Positions 8,747 to 16,148 of a stretch of DNA of 47,116 bases are shown one piece after another. Made by a program: the position numbers and the translations under genes. The DNA is taken from NCBI GenBank assembly GCA_036403235.1, contig DASWRI010000012.1:1-47116 (forward strand), read 5' to 3'. The notes under the pieces are model-generated. The model did not search any database. It was not told the DNA's origin and saw only the letters and a program-made list of their open reading frames with translations. The first letter of the stretch is position 1; the number at the start of each line of letters is the position of its first letter. Source of the DNA: JBGTFE01 sp036403235 (GTDB taxonomy: Bacteria; Acidobacteriota; Blastocatellia; Pyrinomonadales; Pyrinomonadaceae).

Positions 8747-9022
8747 ATGTGCAGAAACATCAAAACACTTTATAACTTCGAACCGGCGACGACCGATGAA
8801 GAGATTCGCGCGGCGGCCGTTCAGTTTGTCCGCAAGCTGAGCGGGTTTAACAAGCCTTCGGCCGTCAACTCGGAAGCGTTTGAAACGGCGATTGAAGAAA
8901 TCGCCGCGGCATCCCAAAAATTACTTGCGTCGCTCGTCACAAACGCGCCGCCGAAAGACCGCGCGATTGAAAGCGAGAAGGCGCGCGAGCGCAACAGACT
9001 CAGATTCGGCGAAGGAAAGTAA
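8747..9022 (+). CDS. DUF2277 family protein
   Basis: This 91-residue cytosolic protein opens with MCRNIKTLYNFEPATTDEEI, the conserved start of DUF2277. VRKLSGFNKPSAVN follows in the middle and a basic ARERNRLRFG at the end. The family consists of small bacterial proteins of unknown function, and the length is normal. The start is fixed by the conserved MCRNI motif, although no Shine-Dalgarno is present and a hairpin abuts the ATG. It converges with the esterase gene across a short palindrome. Two other frames overlap this one; they are shadows. Confidence 0.88.
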   Translation: MCRNIKTLYNFEPATTDEEIRAAAVQFVRKLSGFNKPSAVNSEAFETAIEEIAAASQKLLASLVTNAPPKDRAIESEKARERNRLRFGEGK

Positions 9023-9030
9023 ATGAGAGG

Positions 9031-9076
9031 TGAAAACTGAAAACCGATAGCTAGGAAAAGATGCTTTCAGTTTTCA
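9031..9076. terminator. Palindrome shared by convergent genes
   Basis: TGAAAACTGAAA (9031-9042) pairs perfectly with TTTCAGTTTTCA (9065-9076). It lies between the DUF2277 stop and the esterase stop and probably works as a bidirectional terminator or REP-like element. Confidence 0.6.
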
Positions 9077-9084
9077 GCTTTCAG

Positions 9085-10596
9085 TTACTTTGTCGCCGCT
9101 TTCGCGTTCGGGCGCGCGACCTGATACATTTCCTGCGCGATTCGAGTGCCTAAACCGTCTTTATACATATCGAAATGACTTCGGCCTTCGAGATATTCAA
9201 TCCGCGCGTCGCTTCCGAGCTTTTTCAGTTCGGCGTCGAGCAGGCGAACGGCTTCGTCGAGATGAAACGTATCGGCCGTTCCGACCCAGATGTGCAGTTT
9301 TCCCTTTAGTTTTGGCCCGAGAGTCGTCCAGTTGTCGCGCAGAATTCTGGAAATATCATATTTTTCCCAGGATTTTGCGACAAACGGGTTGATGCGTCCG
9401 GTGTCGCGGTCGAAAAGCGGCATCGGCTGGCCGTCAAAGCCTTTCGGACTGAACACCGCGTCAAACGAAGCGAACTGGCCGCCGAAATATCCGAGAACTC
9501 TTTCCTGCTGCGCGTATTGCTTGACGGTCATAATTTCCTTGCCGCCGAAACGGACGAGATTATATTCTTTGCCGTCGTTGTTCATAAACGCGTTTTGCGG
9601 CGGATACTGCGTTAAATCAGGCCCGGTAAAGCTGCGGAAATCAACCGGGTCGGGCGAAGTCGACCACGTTCCGCCGAAGAAATCCGGGTGCGTTATCATT
9701 ACCCAGAGCGACGACCAGCCGCCCGAAGAATGGCCGGTCAAAAATCTTCCGCTCGATTTCGCGTCCATCCGAAATTGCTTTTCAAGATACGGAATAAATT
9801 CGTTGACCAGAGCCGTTCCCCACGGGCCGTTGTTGGCCGAATCGGCGAAAACGTGATGACCGAGCGAGTTGTTGGCGTTCAGATAAACGTAAATCATTTC
9901 CGGCCGCTTGCCTTCCGCCATTTCCTTCGTCATACCGGGCACGCCGCGCAAGCTGTTGATATGATTTCCGCCGTAGCCGTGAATCGAGTAAACGGTCGGG
10001 TATTTCCGCGCCGCGTCATTGTTATAGCTCGGCGGCAAAACGATGCTCGCCTGCATTGTTATCGGTCTGCCCCAGAAAGCCGAGAGCACCGGACTTTCAA
10101 ATTCGACGATTCTTACATTTGCGGGCGCAATCTCCGGCTTGTCGGGAACTCGTTTGGAAAGCGTCAGAACGGTTTCGGCAGACGGCCATTTAACTTTTAC
10201 GACGCTGCTGTAAAGGTCGCCCGGCCCCGCGCCGTTGTATGTGTAGGAATGATTCTGGTCGAGCAAAGCCATAATTTGATATTCGCCGGCGGGCGCTTCG
10301 GAAAATTTTCGCGGAAAGGCGAGCGCGTCCGGATTTACCTCGACGGTCGTGTTGGCGTCAAGGTTGCTGATTTCCGTTCCCGTCATGTAAACCGCGTCCG
10401 GGTTCATAAAATCCGGTTCGATGCCGTCGAGCGGTTTCGGATTAACCGTCATAAAAATAAGCAGTCTGCCCGACAAAGGCTTCTGCGCGACCGATGCATC
10501 GGCGCCGACTTTGAATCGAACGGTTTGCGCCAGAGACGCGCCGCTTAAAAAGAATGCAAAGACGATAAAGAAAAATAGATTGAACTTTCTGAACAT
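9085..10596 (-). CDS. Secreted esterase, alpha/beta hydrolase (putative esterase/EstD-like family)
   Basis: The product has 503 residues. A signal peptide (MFRKFNLFFFIVFAFFLSGASLAQ) is followed by a beta-rich N-terminal domain to about residue 165. A putative-esterase fold (PF00756 type) comes next, with YPTVYSIHGYGGN near the oxyanion site, GHSSGGW near residue 290 supplying the nucleophile serine, and GRSHFDMY near the C-terminus supplying the likely catalytic histidine. GTADTFH at about residue 445 may give the acid. Such enzymes split carboxylic esters; the substrate cannot be told. GAGGAA precedes the ATG. It is downstream of, and on the same strand as, the 5'-nucleotidase gene, with about 55 bases between them, so the two may be co-transcribed. 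Confidence 0.82.
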   Translation of the reverse strand: MFRKFNLFFFIVFAFFLSGASLAQTVRFKVGADASVAQKPLSGRLLIFMTVNPKPLDGIEPDFMNPDAVYMTGTEISNLDANTTVEVNPDALAFPRKFSEAPAGEYQIMALLDQNHSYTYNGAGPGDLYSSVVKVKWPSAETVLTLSKRVPDKPEIAPANVRIVEFESPVLSAFWGRPITMQASIVLPPSYNNDAARKYPTVYSIHGYGGNHINSLRGVPGMTKEMAEGKRPEMIYVYLNANNSLGHHVFADSANNGPWGTALVNEFIPYLEKQFRMDAKSSGRFLTGHSSGGWSSLWVMITHPDFFGGTWSTSPDPVDFRSFTGPDLTQYPPQNAFMNNDGKEYNLVRFGGKEIMTVKQYAQQERVLGYFGGQFASFDAVFSPKGFDGQPMPLFDRDTGRINPFVAKSWEKYDISRILRDNWTTLGPKLKGKLHIWVGTADTFHLDEAVRLLDAELKKLGSDARIEYLEGRSHFDMYKDGLGTRIAQEMYQVARPNAKAATK

Positions 10597-10651
10597 AAAT
10601 ATTCCTCGAATTTTATTTTATATAACGGAATCGAACGAAACGTTTCCGCGC

Positions 10652-12154
10652 CTATCTGATTTTTACGATTCGGCCTTCCAACTTCGGCGAAATCGTTTTG
10701 TTCGGCGCTTCCCTTATCGCTTTTTCGAGCAAATCCGAATCTTTCGGCGCGGTCGCGGCGTCGGTCAAAACTTTCGCGTTTTTGAACATAACGTAGCCGT
10801 CGCCGCCTTTTGAGACGAGAAAATCCGAAGTCGCGACCGTGTAAATTTTGTTTTCGTCAAGCGGCTTTCCGCCGACGAGAATTTCCGTCACGCGACTTCC
10901 GGCCGGTTTCGTCGTGTCGAACTTGAAGCTTACGCCCGAAACTTGCGGAAAGCGTCCCGGCTCGTTGTCTTCGGCGCTGCGTGCGACGCCGTGTTCGAGA
11001 ATTTCGCGCAAGAGTTTTCCGTTTACTTCGGTTTTTACGACCGGATTATTAAACGGCAGAATCGAGAGCACGTCGCGCATCGTCAAAGTTCCCGCGTTGT
11101 AGGTCAAATCGGCGCGAATCGAGCCGCCGTTCAAAAATCCGATGTCAGCCCCGACCGCTTTTCTGTAGGAATCGGCGATAAAATTTCCGATGTTCGTCTC
11201 TTTCGTGCGGTTCGAAATGGAAAGCGCGTCGAGCGGCACGGCCGTTGCGCCGACCGGCGCGGATAATTTTTGCAGAAGGTCTTTGTATTTATCGGAAACG
11301 GCGGCAAATTCGGGCGCGTCGGGCGTTTGGTCGGTAACGGGAATCACTTCCCAGTCGATGCTTTCGAGTTTTTTGGTTTTCTGGTCGAAATTCAAATTAA
11401 AGCGTCCGAGCTCGCGAGCGTCGGCGGTCATTTTGAAAATCGGCGTGCCGTTCGAAGAAGACTGCAAAAGCGTGTGCTCGTGACCGCCGAGGATTAAATC
11501 AAACGCGGCGCATTGCGCTAGCTCCTTATCTTCAAACATAGACATATGCGTTAGGCCGACGACCGCGTTCGCGCCCGCTTCGCGCATTTTCGGCACGATT
11601 TCCCGGGCCGTGTCGCAGTAGTTTTTGACGATTAAACTTTCTTCCATCGACGAAGTCTGCTTGGTTTCGGGCAGAAGCAGGCCGATAAAGCCGATTTTTA
11701 CGCCGCCGATTTCGCGAATGACGAACGGCGGCGTGTCGGCGAAAATTTTGTTCGCTTTGGTGTCGAAAACGTTCGCGCCGAGCCACACGAATTTCGATTC
11801 CTTCATTCTTTGCAGCAACTCGTTGGTTTTCAAATCGAATTCGTGATTACCGAAAACGGCGTAATCGACGCCGAGCGCGTTCCACGCGTCAATCATCTGC
11901 GCGCCTTTGTATGTTCTGGTCTCGACCGAAGGCGAAAGCGTGTCGCCGCCGAGCGTAAAAATCGTGTTCGGATTTTCCTTCACGATTTGTTTTTTGAGCG
12001 TCAGAACGCGCGCCAGCCCGCCGCGCTTTCCGCCGTCGACCGGCGCGAATTGATAAACGTCGTTGACGTGCAGAATCGTCACGCGCGTCGTCTGTGCGGA
12101 AACGATTAGCGAAAATAAAGTTAATAAAATAAAAGCGAACAGGGATTTTTTCAT
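10652..12154 (-). CDS. 5'-nucleotidase / UshA-like metallophosphatase
   Basis: This exported protein of 500 residues has a signal peptide of about 20 residues. The N-terminal calcineurin-like phosphatase domain has ILHVNDVYQ, GGDTLSPS, GNHEFD and GGHEHT, the residues that bind the two catalytic metals. The C-terminal 5'-nucleotidase domain has NFIADSYR and NGGSIRADL, which form the nucleotide-binding side. Family members dephosphorylate nucleotides or related phosphoesters in the periplasm. The length (about 500-550) is normal. No strong Shine-Dalgarno lies before the ATG at 12154. The exact substrate (nucleoside monophosphates, UDP-sugars or others) cannot be resolved from sequence. The esterase gene follows on the same strand. 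Confidence 0.88.
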   Translation of the reverse strand: MKKSLFAFILLTLFSLIVSAQTTRVTILHVNDVYQFAPVDGGKRGGLARVLTLKKQIVKENPNTIFTLGGDTLSPSVETRTYKGAQMIDAWNALGVDYAVFGNHEFDLKTNELLQRMKESKFVWLGANVFDTKANKIFADTPPFVIREIGGVKIGFIGLLLPETKQTSSMEESLIVKNYCDTAREIVPKMREAGANAVVGLTHMSMFEDKELAQCAAFDLILGGHEHTLLQSSSNGTPIFKMTADARELGRFNLNFDQKTKKLESIDWEVIPVTDQTPDAPEFAAVSDKYKDLLQKLSAPVGATAVPLDALSISNRTKETNIGNFIADSYRKAVGADIGFLNGGSIRADLTYNAGTLTMRDVLSILPFNNPVVKTEVNGKLLREILEHGVARSAEDNEPGRFPQVSGVSFKFDTTKPAGSRVTEILVGGKPLDENKIYTVATSDFLVSKGGDGYVMFKNAKVLTDAATAPKDSDLLEKAIREAPNKTISPKLEGRIVKIR

Positions 12155-12194
12155 AATTTTATTGTAAAAACGAAACCGCCGATTTTCGAGAGAT

Positions 12195-12236
12195 GAACAC
12201 AGATTGTTTTTGATTTATCCGTTTTTATCTGTGTTC
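12195..12236. terminator. Stem-loop after kynA
   Basis: GAACACAGAT (12195-12204) pairs perfectly with ATCTGTGTTC (12227-12236), extended by a G-U-tolerant GAT/GTC. It lies 9 bases after the kynA stop on the minus strand. The T-run is in the loop, not after the stem, so terminator function is likely but not certain. Confidence 0.55.
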
Positions 12237-12245
12237 GTCCAGCGG

Positions 12246-13031
12246 TTAATTAACTTTTAAATGCGTTCGGGCTTCCCAGATTTCGGGAAAGAATTTTTTC
12301 GAAAGCGTCGACATCAGATAGCCGACGCCTTCCGAGCCGCCCGTGCCGGGCTTCATTCCGAGCATTCTTTCGACCATCAAAACATGATGATAGCGCCAGA
12401 GCGCGATGTTCTCGTCGTGCTCGATGAGTAAATCCTGCATGACAAAAAGCTCGGGATATTTTTCGGGATGCGTCAAAATTTCGACAATCGCGGCGACTTT
12501 TTCATCTTTTGTTTCGGCGGCCAAATTGTTTTCGCGCAAAAGCCGCCAGAACTCGTCGGCCAGCGTCGGCGCGTTGAATCTTTCGGAGAGCTTTTGATGA
12601 GCAAATTCGTCGCGCTCGAAAGCTTTCAAAATCCGCTCGTCTTTAGCGCCCGAGACAAATTCGATTTCGCGAAACTGCATCGATTGAAAACCGCTCGCCG
12701 GATTTAACTTATCGCGAAATTCGAGAAAGCCGATTTGCGCCATCGTCTCCAGAATATGAATCTGGCTGACGACCACCTTTCCGATGGCCGCGACGGTTTT
12801 CAGCGAATGATTGGCGCGAAACTTACGGTCTTCCCCGAGCCACACGAGCGTCGCGTCGATTTCGTGCAGAATCTGCTTGAACCAAAGCTCGTAGGTCTGG
12901 TGAATGACGATAAACAAAAGCTCGTCGTGACTCGTCGGCTCCGACAAAGTCGCCTGCAAGCTGATGAGTTCAGGAACTTTTAAGTATTCGTTATAGGAAA
13001 GCGGCGCATTTCGGCCGTATTCATTACTCAT
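12246..13031 (-). CDS. kynA: Tryptophan 2,3-dioxygenase
   Basis: This haem enzyme of 261 residues opens the indole ring of L-tryptophan to N-formylkynurenine, the first step of the kynurenine pathway. Family motifs include IHQTYELWFKQILHE with the substrate-side histidine, WRYHHVLMVERMLG with the haem-ligand histidine, and KPGTGGSEGVGYL, the loop that closes over the substrate. The length is slightly short of the usual 270-290 but complete. The start at 13031 overlaps the hicA stop as ATGA, which suggests that it is translated by coupling to a toxin-antitoxin transcript. No kynurenine formamidase or kynureninase gene is present in the window. Confidence 0.95.
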   Translation of the reverse strand: MSNEYGRNAPLSYNEYLKVPELISLQATLSEPTSHDELLFIVIHQTYELWFKQILHEIDATLVWLGEDRKFRANHSLKTVAAIGKVVVSQIHILETMAQIGFLEFRDKLNPASGFQSMQFREIEFVSGAKDERILKAFERDEFAHQKLSERFNAPTLADEFWRLLRENNLAAETKDEKVAAIVEILTHPEKYPELFVMQDLLIEHDENIALWRYHHVLMVERMLGMKPGTGGSEGVGYLMSTLSKKFFPEIWEARTHLKVN

Positions 13032-13249
13032 TTTTTAACTTGTTTTAGAAAATCTCCAATCTCTATTTCCGCATCATGCAAAGCACCTTTGGGCGTAAAA
13101 CGGTCAATTTCATCATGAAAAGGAAAGACTATTGAACGTCCGTCGGCGTGTTTCATTTTAACGTGACTGCCTTTTCGGTGAATTTCGACAAATCCTAATC
13201 TTGTCAAAGCGGACAAAACTTGTCTTCCCGAAAAAAGCGGAAGTTTCAT
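13028..13249 (-). CDS. hicA: HicA-like toxin (mRNA interferase)
   Basis: This 73-residue protein has the HicA double-stranded-RNA-binding-like fold signature: SGRQVLSALTRLGF, then RKGSHVKMKH with the conserved glycine-serine-histidine, then FPFHDEI and TPKGALHDAEI. HicA toxins cut mRNA and are neutralised by HicB. The gene follows hicB with an ATGA overlap (stop and start share 13246-13249) and overlaps kynA the same way. Gene order is antitoxin first. The catalytic histidine is present, so the toxin looks intact. Confidence 0.85.
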   Translation of the reverse strand: MKLPLFSGRQVLSALTRLGFVEIHRKGSHVKMKHADGRSIVFPFHDEIDRFTPKGALHDAEIEIGDFLKQVKK

Positions 13250-13443
13250 ATTGCTACTTCAACAAGTTCTTTGTTTTTCTCAAGTTCAAAAGGTTCAGGC
13301 TCTAAATATAAATCAATCGCCTCACGAATGTTGGACAAAGCTTCTTCGCGCGTTTTTCCTTGTGACCAGCAGTCTTTCAGGGCAGGAACAGATGCGACAA
13401 AATAACTATCCTCTTCCTTTTCAACTATAACTTTGATATTCAT
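13246..13443 (-). CDS. hicB: HicB-like antitoxin
   Basis: This 65-residue protein has the HicB partial RNase H fold: MNIKVIVEKEEDSYFVASVPALKDC, then SQGKTREEALSNIREAIDLYL. HicB proteins bind and block HicA. This one is short and lacks a visible C-terminal DNA-binding (HTH or RHH) domain, so autoregulation by itself is uncertain. AGAGAAG lies about 6 bases before the ATG. It is first in a three-gene overlapping run hicB-hicA-kynA, divergent from the cold-shock gene. Confidence 0.83.
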   Translation of the reverse strand: MNIKVIVEKEEDSYFVASVPALKDCWSQGKTREEALSNIREAIDLYLEPEPFELEKNKELVEVAI

Positions 13444-13545
13444 AAATTTCTTCTCTAAAATCTCAATTTTATCTTCTGTTATCGCAGGTTTGATGTCAAT
13501 TTTGACCGATTTCGCGTTTCATTCAAAAAAATTTAAATCTCGGTC

Positions 13546-13574
13546 TTGACACACAGCATTTTATTGGTTAAATT
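13546..13574 (+). promoter_or_regulatory. Strong sigma-70 promoter of the cold-shock gene
   Basis: TTGACA at 13546-13551 is separated by 17 bases from TAAATT at 13569-13574. It would start transcription about 255 bases before the csp ATG. Confidence 0.7.
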
Positions 13575-13580
13575 TGCCAA

Positions 13581-13834
13581 CGTTCTATATAAAAACAACA
13601 CAATAGAATAACCCCCGAAAAAATCTTGCAGTTTAAGATTTTCCGATTTTTAGGAATGAGTTGTAACACTTTTTTAATCTGCGCCCGAAAAAGTCTTAAT
13701 CTTAAAGGTTTCGACGGTGTAGCTTAATGTTTTTGCCTGTGTGTTTATAAAAAACGCTTCTGGCTTGAGAAAAGAATATCGACAGATATTCAAAAATTAA
13801 ATTCACTGAAGTTTGTAGGAGGAATTAGAAAGAA
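13581..13834 (+). promoter_or_regulatory. Long 5' leader of the cold-shock gene
   Basis: About 250 bases of AT-rich untranslated leader end in AGGAGG at 13817-13822, 12 bases before the ATG. cspA-type genes in other bacteria carry long leaders that refold in the cold and expose the ribosome site. The length and position fit, but the fold here is not shown. No ORF of note is inside. Confidence 0.5.
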
Positions 13835-14047
13835 ATGTCAAAAAATACCACAGTCGGTACGGTCAAATGGTTTAACAATGCGAAGGGTTACGGTTTTATC
13901 GAACAGCCCGGCGAGCAGGATATTTTCGTGCATTACAGCGCGATTTCCGGCGATGGCTATAAAACCTTGATTCAAGGACAGGAAGTCGAGTTTGAAGTCA
14001 CAAACGGGCCGAAAGGGCCGCAGGCAGAAAACGTCATGAAAGTCTGA
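13835..14047 (+). CDS. csp: Cold-shock protein (CspA family)
   Basis: This 70-residue single-domain protein has the RNA-binding motifs KGYGFI (RNP1) and DIFVHY (RNP2), and GTVKWFNNAKGYGFI at the start of the OB fold. It binds single-stranded RNA or DNA and relieves RNA structure. Length and order of motifs are canonical. It has a strong promoter, a long leader, a good ribosome site and its own terminator, so it is a one-gene unit. Confidence 0.95.
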   Translation: MSKNTTVGTVKWFNNAKGYGFIEQPGEQDIFVHYSAISGDGYKTLIQGQEVEFEVTNGPKGPQAENVMKV

Positions 14048-14113
14048 AAAACGAGTTAAAACGTCTGACCGCTTCCGGCTTTCCCGCAAAAAAAGCCGGA
14101 CAGCGTTTCTAAA

Positions 14114-14154
14114 GAGAAAAGGCTTATCTGTAACAGATAAGCCTTTTCTCTTTT
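14114..14154. terminator. Perfect hairpin terminator after csp
   Basis: A 17-bp perfect stem (14114-14130 with 14134-14150) and a TAA loop are followed by TTTT on the plus strand. A-rich bases precede it, so it can also serve the convergent minus-strand gene. Confidence 0.88.
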
Positions 14155-14170
14155 ATAAAAAACTTCCGAT

Positions 14171-14491
14171 TTACAAAAGCTCCTCGCCTTTTGTCTTTAA
14201 GATTCGGCGCCAAAGCTCGCGATAAGACGTAAAGCGCGAAATTACCGAGTTGAATTGATAACGCTGCGCGTATGTCAGATTGCGGTCGTCGGCGATGCGT
14301 TTGATGTTCGATTCAAGCCGCGCGCGCGCCTCGAGCGGCGGGCGTTTCGTGCCGCCGTTAAAATAAATGTCGAAATCGATTTTCAGCTTCCGTATGTCTT
14401 CTTCGAGCCGCGCAATTTGCTGGTCGAGGCTGGCCGCTTCTTCACTTTTTGATTTTAAGTTCCGATATAAACTATTGCCTAAACTTGCCAT
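14171..14491 (-). CDS. Small coiled-coil protein, function unknown
   Basis: This 106-residue hydrophilic protein has no signal peptide or membrane segment. Residues 12-45 form a heptad-like coiled coil (LDQQIARLEEDIRKLKIDFD). The second half, TYAQRYQFNSVISRFTSYRELWRRI, looks conserved and helical. I do not recognise the family with confidence. It lies between the csp terminator and the divergent selA gene, with about 96 bases to the selA start; the divergent promoters are not clear. Confidence 0.65.
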   Translation of the reverse strand: MASLGNSLYRNLKSKSEEAASLDQQIARLEEDIRKLKIDFDIYFNGGTKRPPLEARARLESNIKRIADDRNLTYAQRYQFNSVISRFTSYRELWRRILKTKGEELL

Positions 14492-14587
14492 TTGATTTTA
14501 CTGTCGAAAAAAATTCTCCTTTTAAAGCAAATCTTCAAAGCCGAATTTATTCCGTAAATTTTGTCGGATTTAAGTTAAAATAATTTT

Positions 14588-16024
14588 ATGGAAAACCGGG
14601 AAGTCCCGTCCGCCGCCGATATGCTGCGGCATTTGCCTTCGATTGACGCGCTTTTGCGCTCAGCGGCGGCAAATAAAATGCTGCCCGAAATTGGCGCGAA
14701 ACATCTGACGATGCTGGCGCGCGCCGTCATCGAAAACCTGCGCCGCAAAATTCAGGAAAATTTCGAGGGCGGCGCGCTAAAGGAGGAAGAAGTTTCGCGC
14801 GAGCATTTATTTAAAGAAGCGGGAAAACGGCTGGAAGACGCGTGGCGAAGCGAGCGGAATTCGAGCCTGCAACGGGTGATAAATGCGACGGGCGTTATCA
14901 TTCACACAAATCTCGGTCGCGCGCCGCTCTCGGAAAATGCGCGAAAAGCGATTTTTGAGGAAACCTCCGGTTACTCGACGCTCGAATACAATCTCGAAAC
15001 CGGCAAACGCGGTCGCCGCGGCGCGCGAGCCGAACATCTTTTAGCCGAGCTCGCGGGCGCGGAAAGCGCTCTCATTGTCAACAACTGCGCGGCCGCCGCG
15101 TTTTTGGTTCTGACCGCTCTGGCGCGCGGCGGCGAAGTGATAATCTCGCGCGGCGAGCTGGTCGAAATCGGCGGCGATTTTCGCATTCCCGATGTGATGG
15201 CCGAGTCCGGCTCAGTTTTAAGAGAAGTCGGAACGACGAATCGAACCAGAATTTCCGATTACGAAAAAGCGATAAACGAAAACACGCGCCTGATTTTGAA
15301 AGTTCACCCGTCGAATTACCGAATCGTCGGTTTTACGGCGACGCCGACCGTCGCCGAACTGGCGGATTTGGCTCACGAAAAAAACCTCCTGCTTTATGAA
15401 GACGCCGGTTCGGGCGCGATTTTGGATTTGAGCGAATACGGTCTCGACGACGAGCCGATTATCAATCAATCAATCGTCGCGGGCGCGGACGTCGTCACAT
15501 TCAGCGGCGACAAGCTGCTCGGCGGCGCGCAGTCGGGCCTGATTGTCGGGCGGCGCGACGTCGTCGAACACGTTCGCAAACATCCGCTTTATCGCGCTCT
15601 GCGCGTCGATAAATTGATTTATGCCGCACTCGAGGCGACGCTCGAAGCATATCGAAAGGAAACGGTTTTGCAGGAAATTCCGGTTTTGAAAATGCTTTCG
15701 CAAACGAGCGCCGAATTGAAGACGCGCGCATGGCAGCTGGCGCGGCGTCTGCGCGAAAAACTTGGCGAAAATCACGATTTACGATTTGAAGTCATCGAAG
15801 GCAATTCGGTCATCGGCGGCGGCTCGGCTCCGACCGTCCAGCCGCCGACCACGCTTTTGGCTTTCAGACACGCGCAAATTTCGGTCAGCCGTCTCGAACA
15901 AAGCCTGCGATTTTCGCGCCCGCCCGTGATTGCGAGAATTCTGGAAGATAAAGTTTTGATTGATTTGCGAACCGTTTCCGAGAGCGAGGAAAGCGAGCTT
16001 CTGGAAATTTTAGGGAAGATTTAG
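14588..16024 (+). CDS. selA: L-seryl-tRNA(Sec) selenium transferase
   Basis: This PLP enzyme of 478 residues converts Ser-tRNA(Sec) to Sec-tRNA(Sec) with selenophosphate. Visible motifs are RVINATGVIIHTNLGRAPLS, VNNCAAAAFLVLTALARGGE, YEDAGSGA and FSGDKLLGGAQ, whose lysine holds PLP. The N-terminal tRNA-binding region (about residues 1-110) is present, and the length matches bacterial SelA (about 450-480). No selB, selC or selD is in the window, and no gene here looks like a selenoprotein. serC converges with it, so two serine-linked PLP enzymes share one terminator palindrome. Confidence 0.95.
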   Translation: MENREVPSAADMLRHLPSIDALLRSAAANKMLPEIGAKHLTMLARAVIENLRRKIQENFEGGALKEEEVSREHLFKEAGKRLEDAWRSERNSSLQRVINATGVIIHTNLGRAPLSENARKAIFEETSGYSTLEYNLETGKRGRRGARAEHLLAELAGAESALIVNNCAAAAFLVLTALARGGEVIISRGELVEIGGDFRIPDVMAESGSVLREVGTTNRTRISDYEKAINENTRLILKVHPSNYRIVGFTATPTVAELADLAHEKNLLLYEDAGSGAILDLSEYGLDDEPIINQSIVAGADVVTFSGDKLLGGAQSGLIVGRRDVVEHVRKHPLYRALRVDKLIYAALEATLEAYRKETVLQEIPVLKMLSQTSAELKTRAWQLARRLREKLGENHDLRFEVIEGNSVIGGGSAPTVQPPTTLLAFRHAQISVSRLEQSLRFSRPPVIARILEDKVLIDLRTVSESEESELLEILGKI

Positions 16025-16142
16025 CCGCGAACAAACACGAAATTTCACGAAAGTTTTTACCACAGAGAAAAATTATAAAAACTCTCTGTGTTCTCCGTGG
16101 TAAATTTCTCTTTTTGTGCTCTTTCGTGTTTGTTCGCGGCTA
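16022..16142. repeat. 121-bp palindrome between convergent selA and serC
   Basis: The outer arms 16022-16041 and 16123-16142 match perfectly over 20 bp and include the selA stop codon. An inner pair, TTACCACAGAGAA against TTCTCCGTGGTAA, matches with one mismatch. It is likely a bidirectional terminator or cruciform-forming element, far longer than usual. Confidence 0.75.
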
Positions 16143-16148
16143 ATTTAT

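Noticed and set aside
8469..8840. Heptad-repeat protein from the GTG at 8469
   Set aside because: Possible but not annotated: it has no ribosome site and runs out of frame into the DUF2277 gene. Kept as a finding about the array instead.
9688..10548. 286-aa plus-strand ORF
   Set aside because: Antisense of the esterase gene, whose signal peptide and GHSSGG motif fix the true strand.
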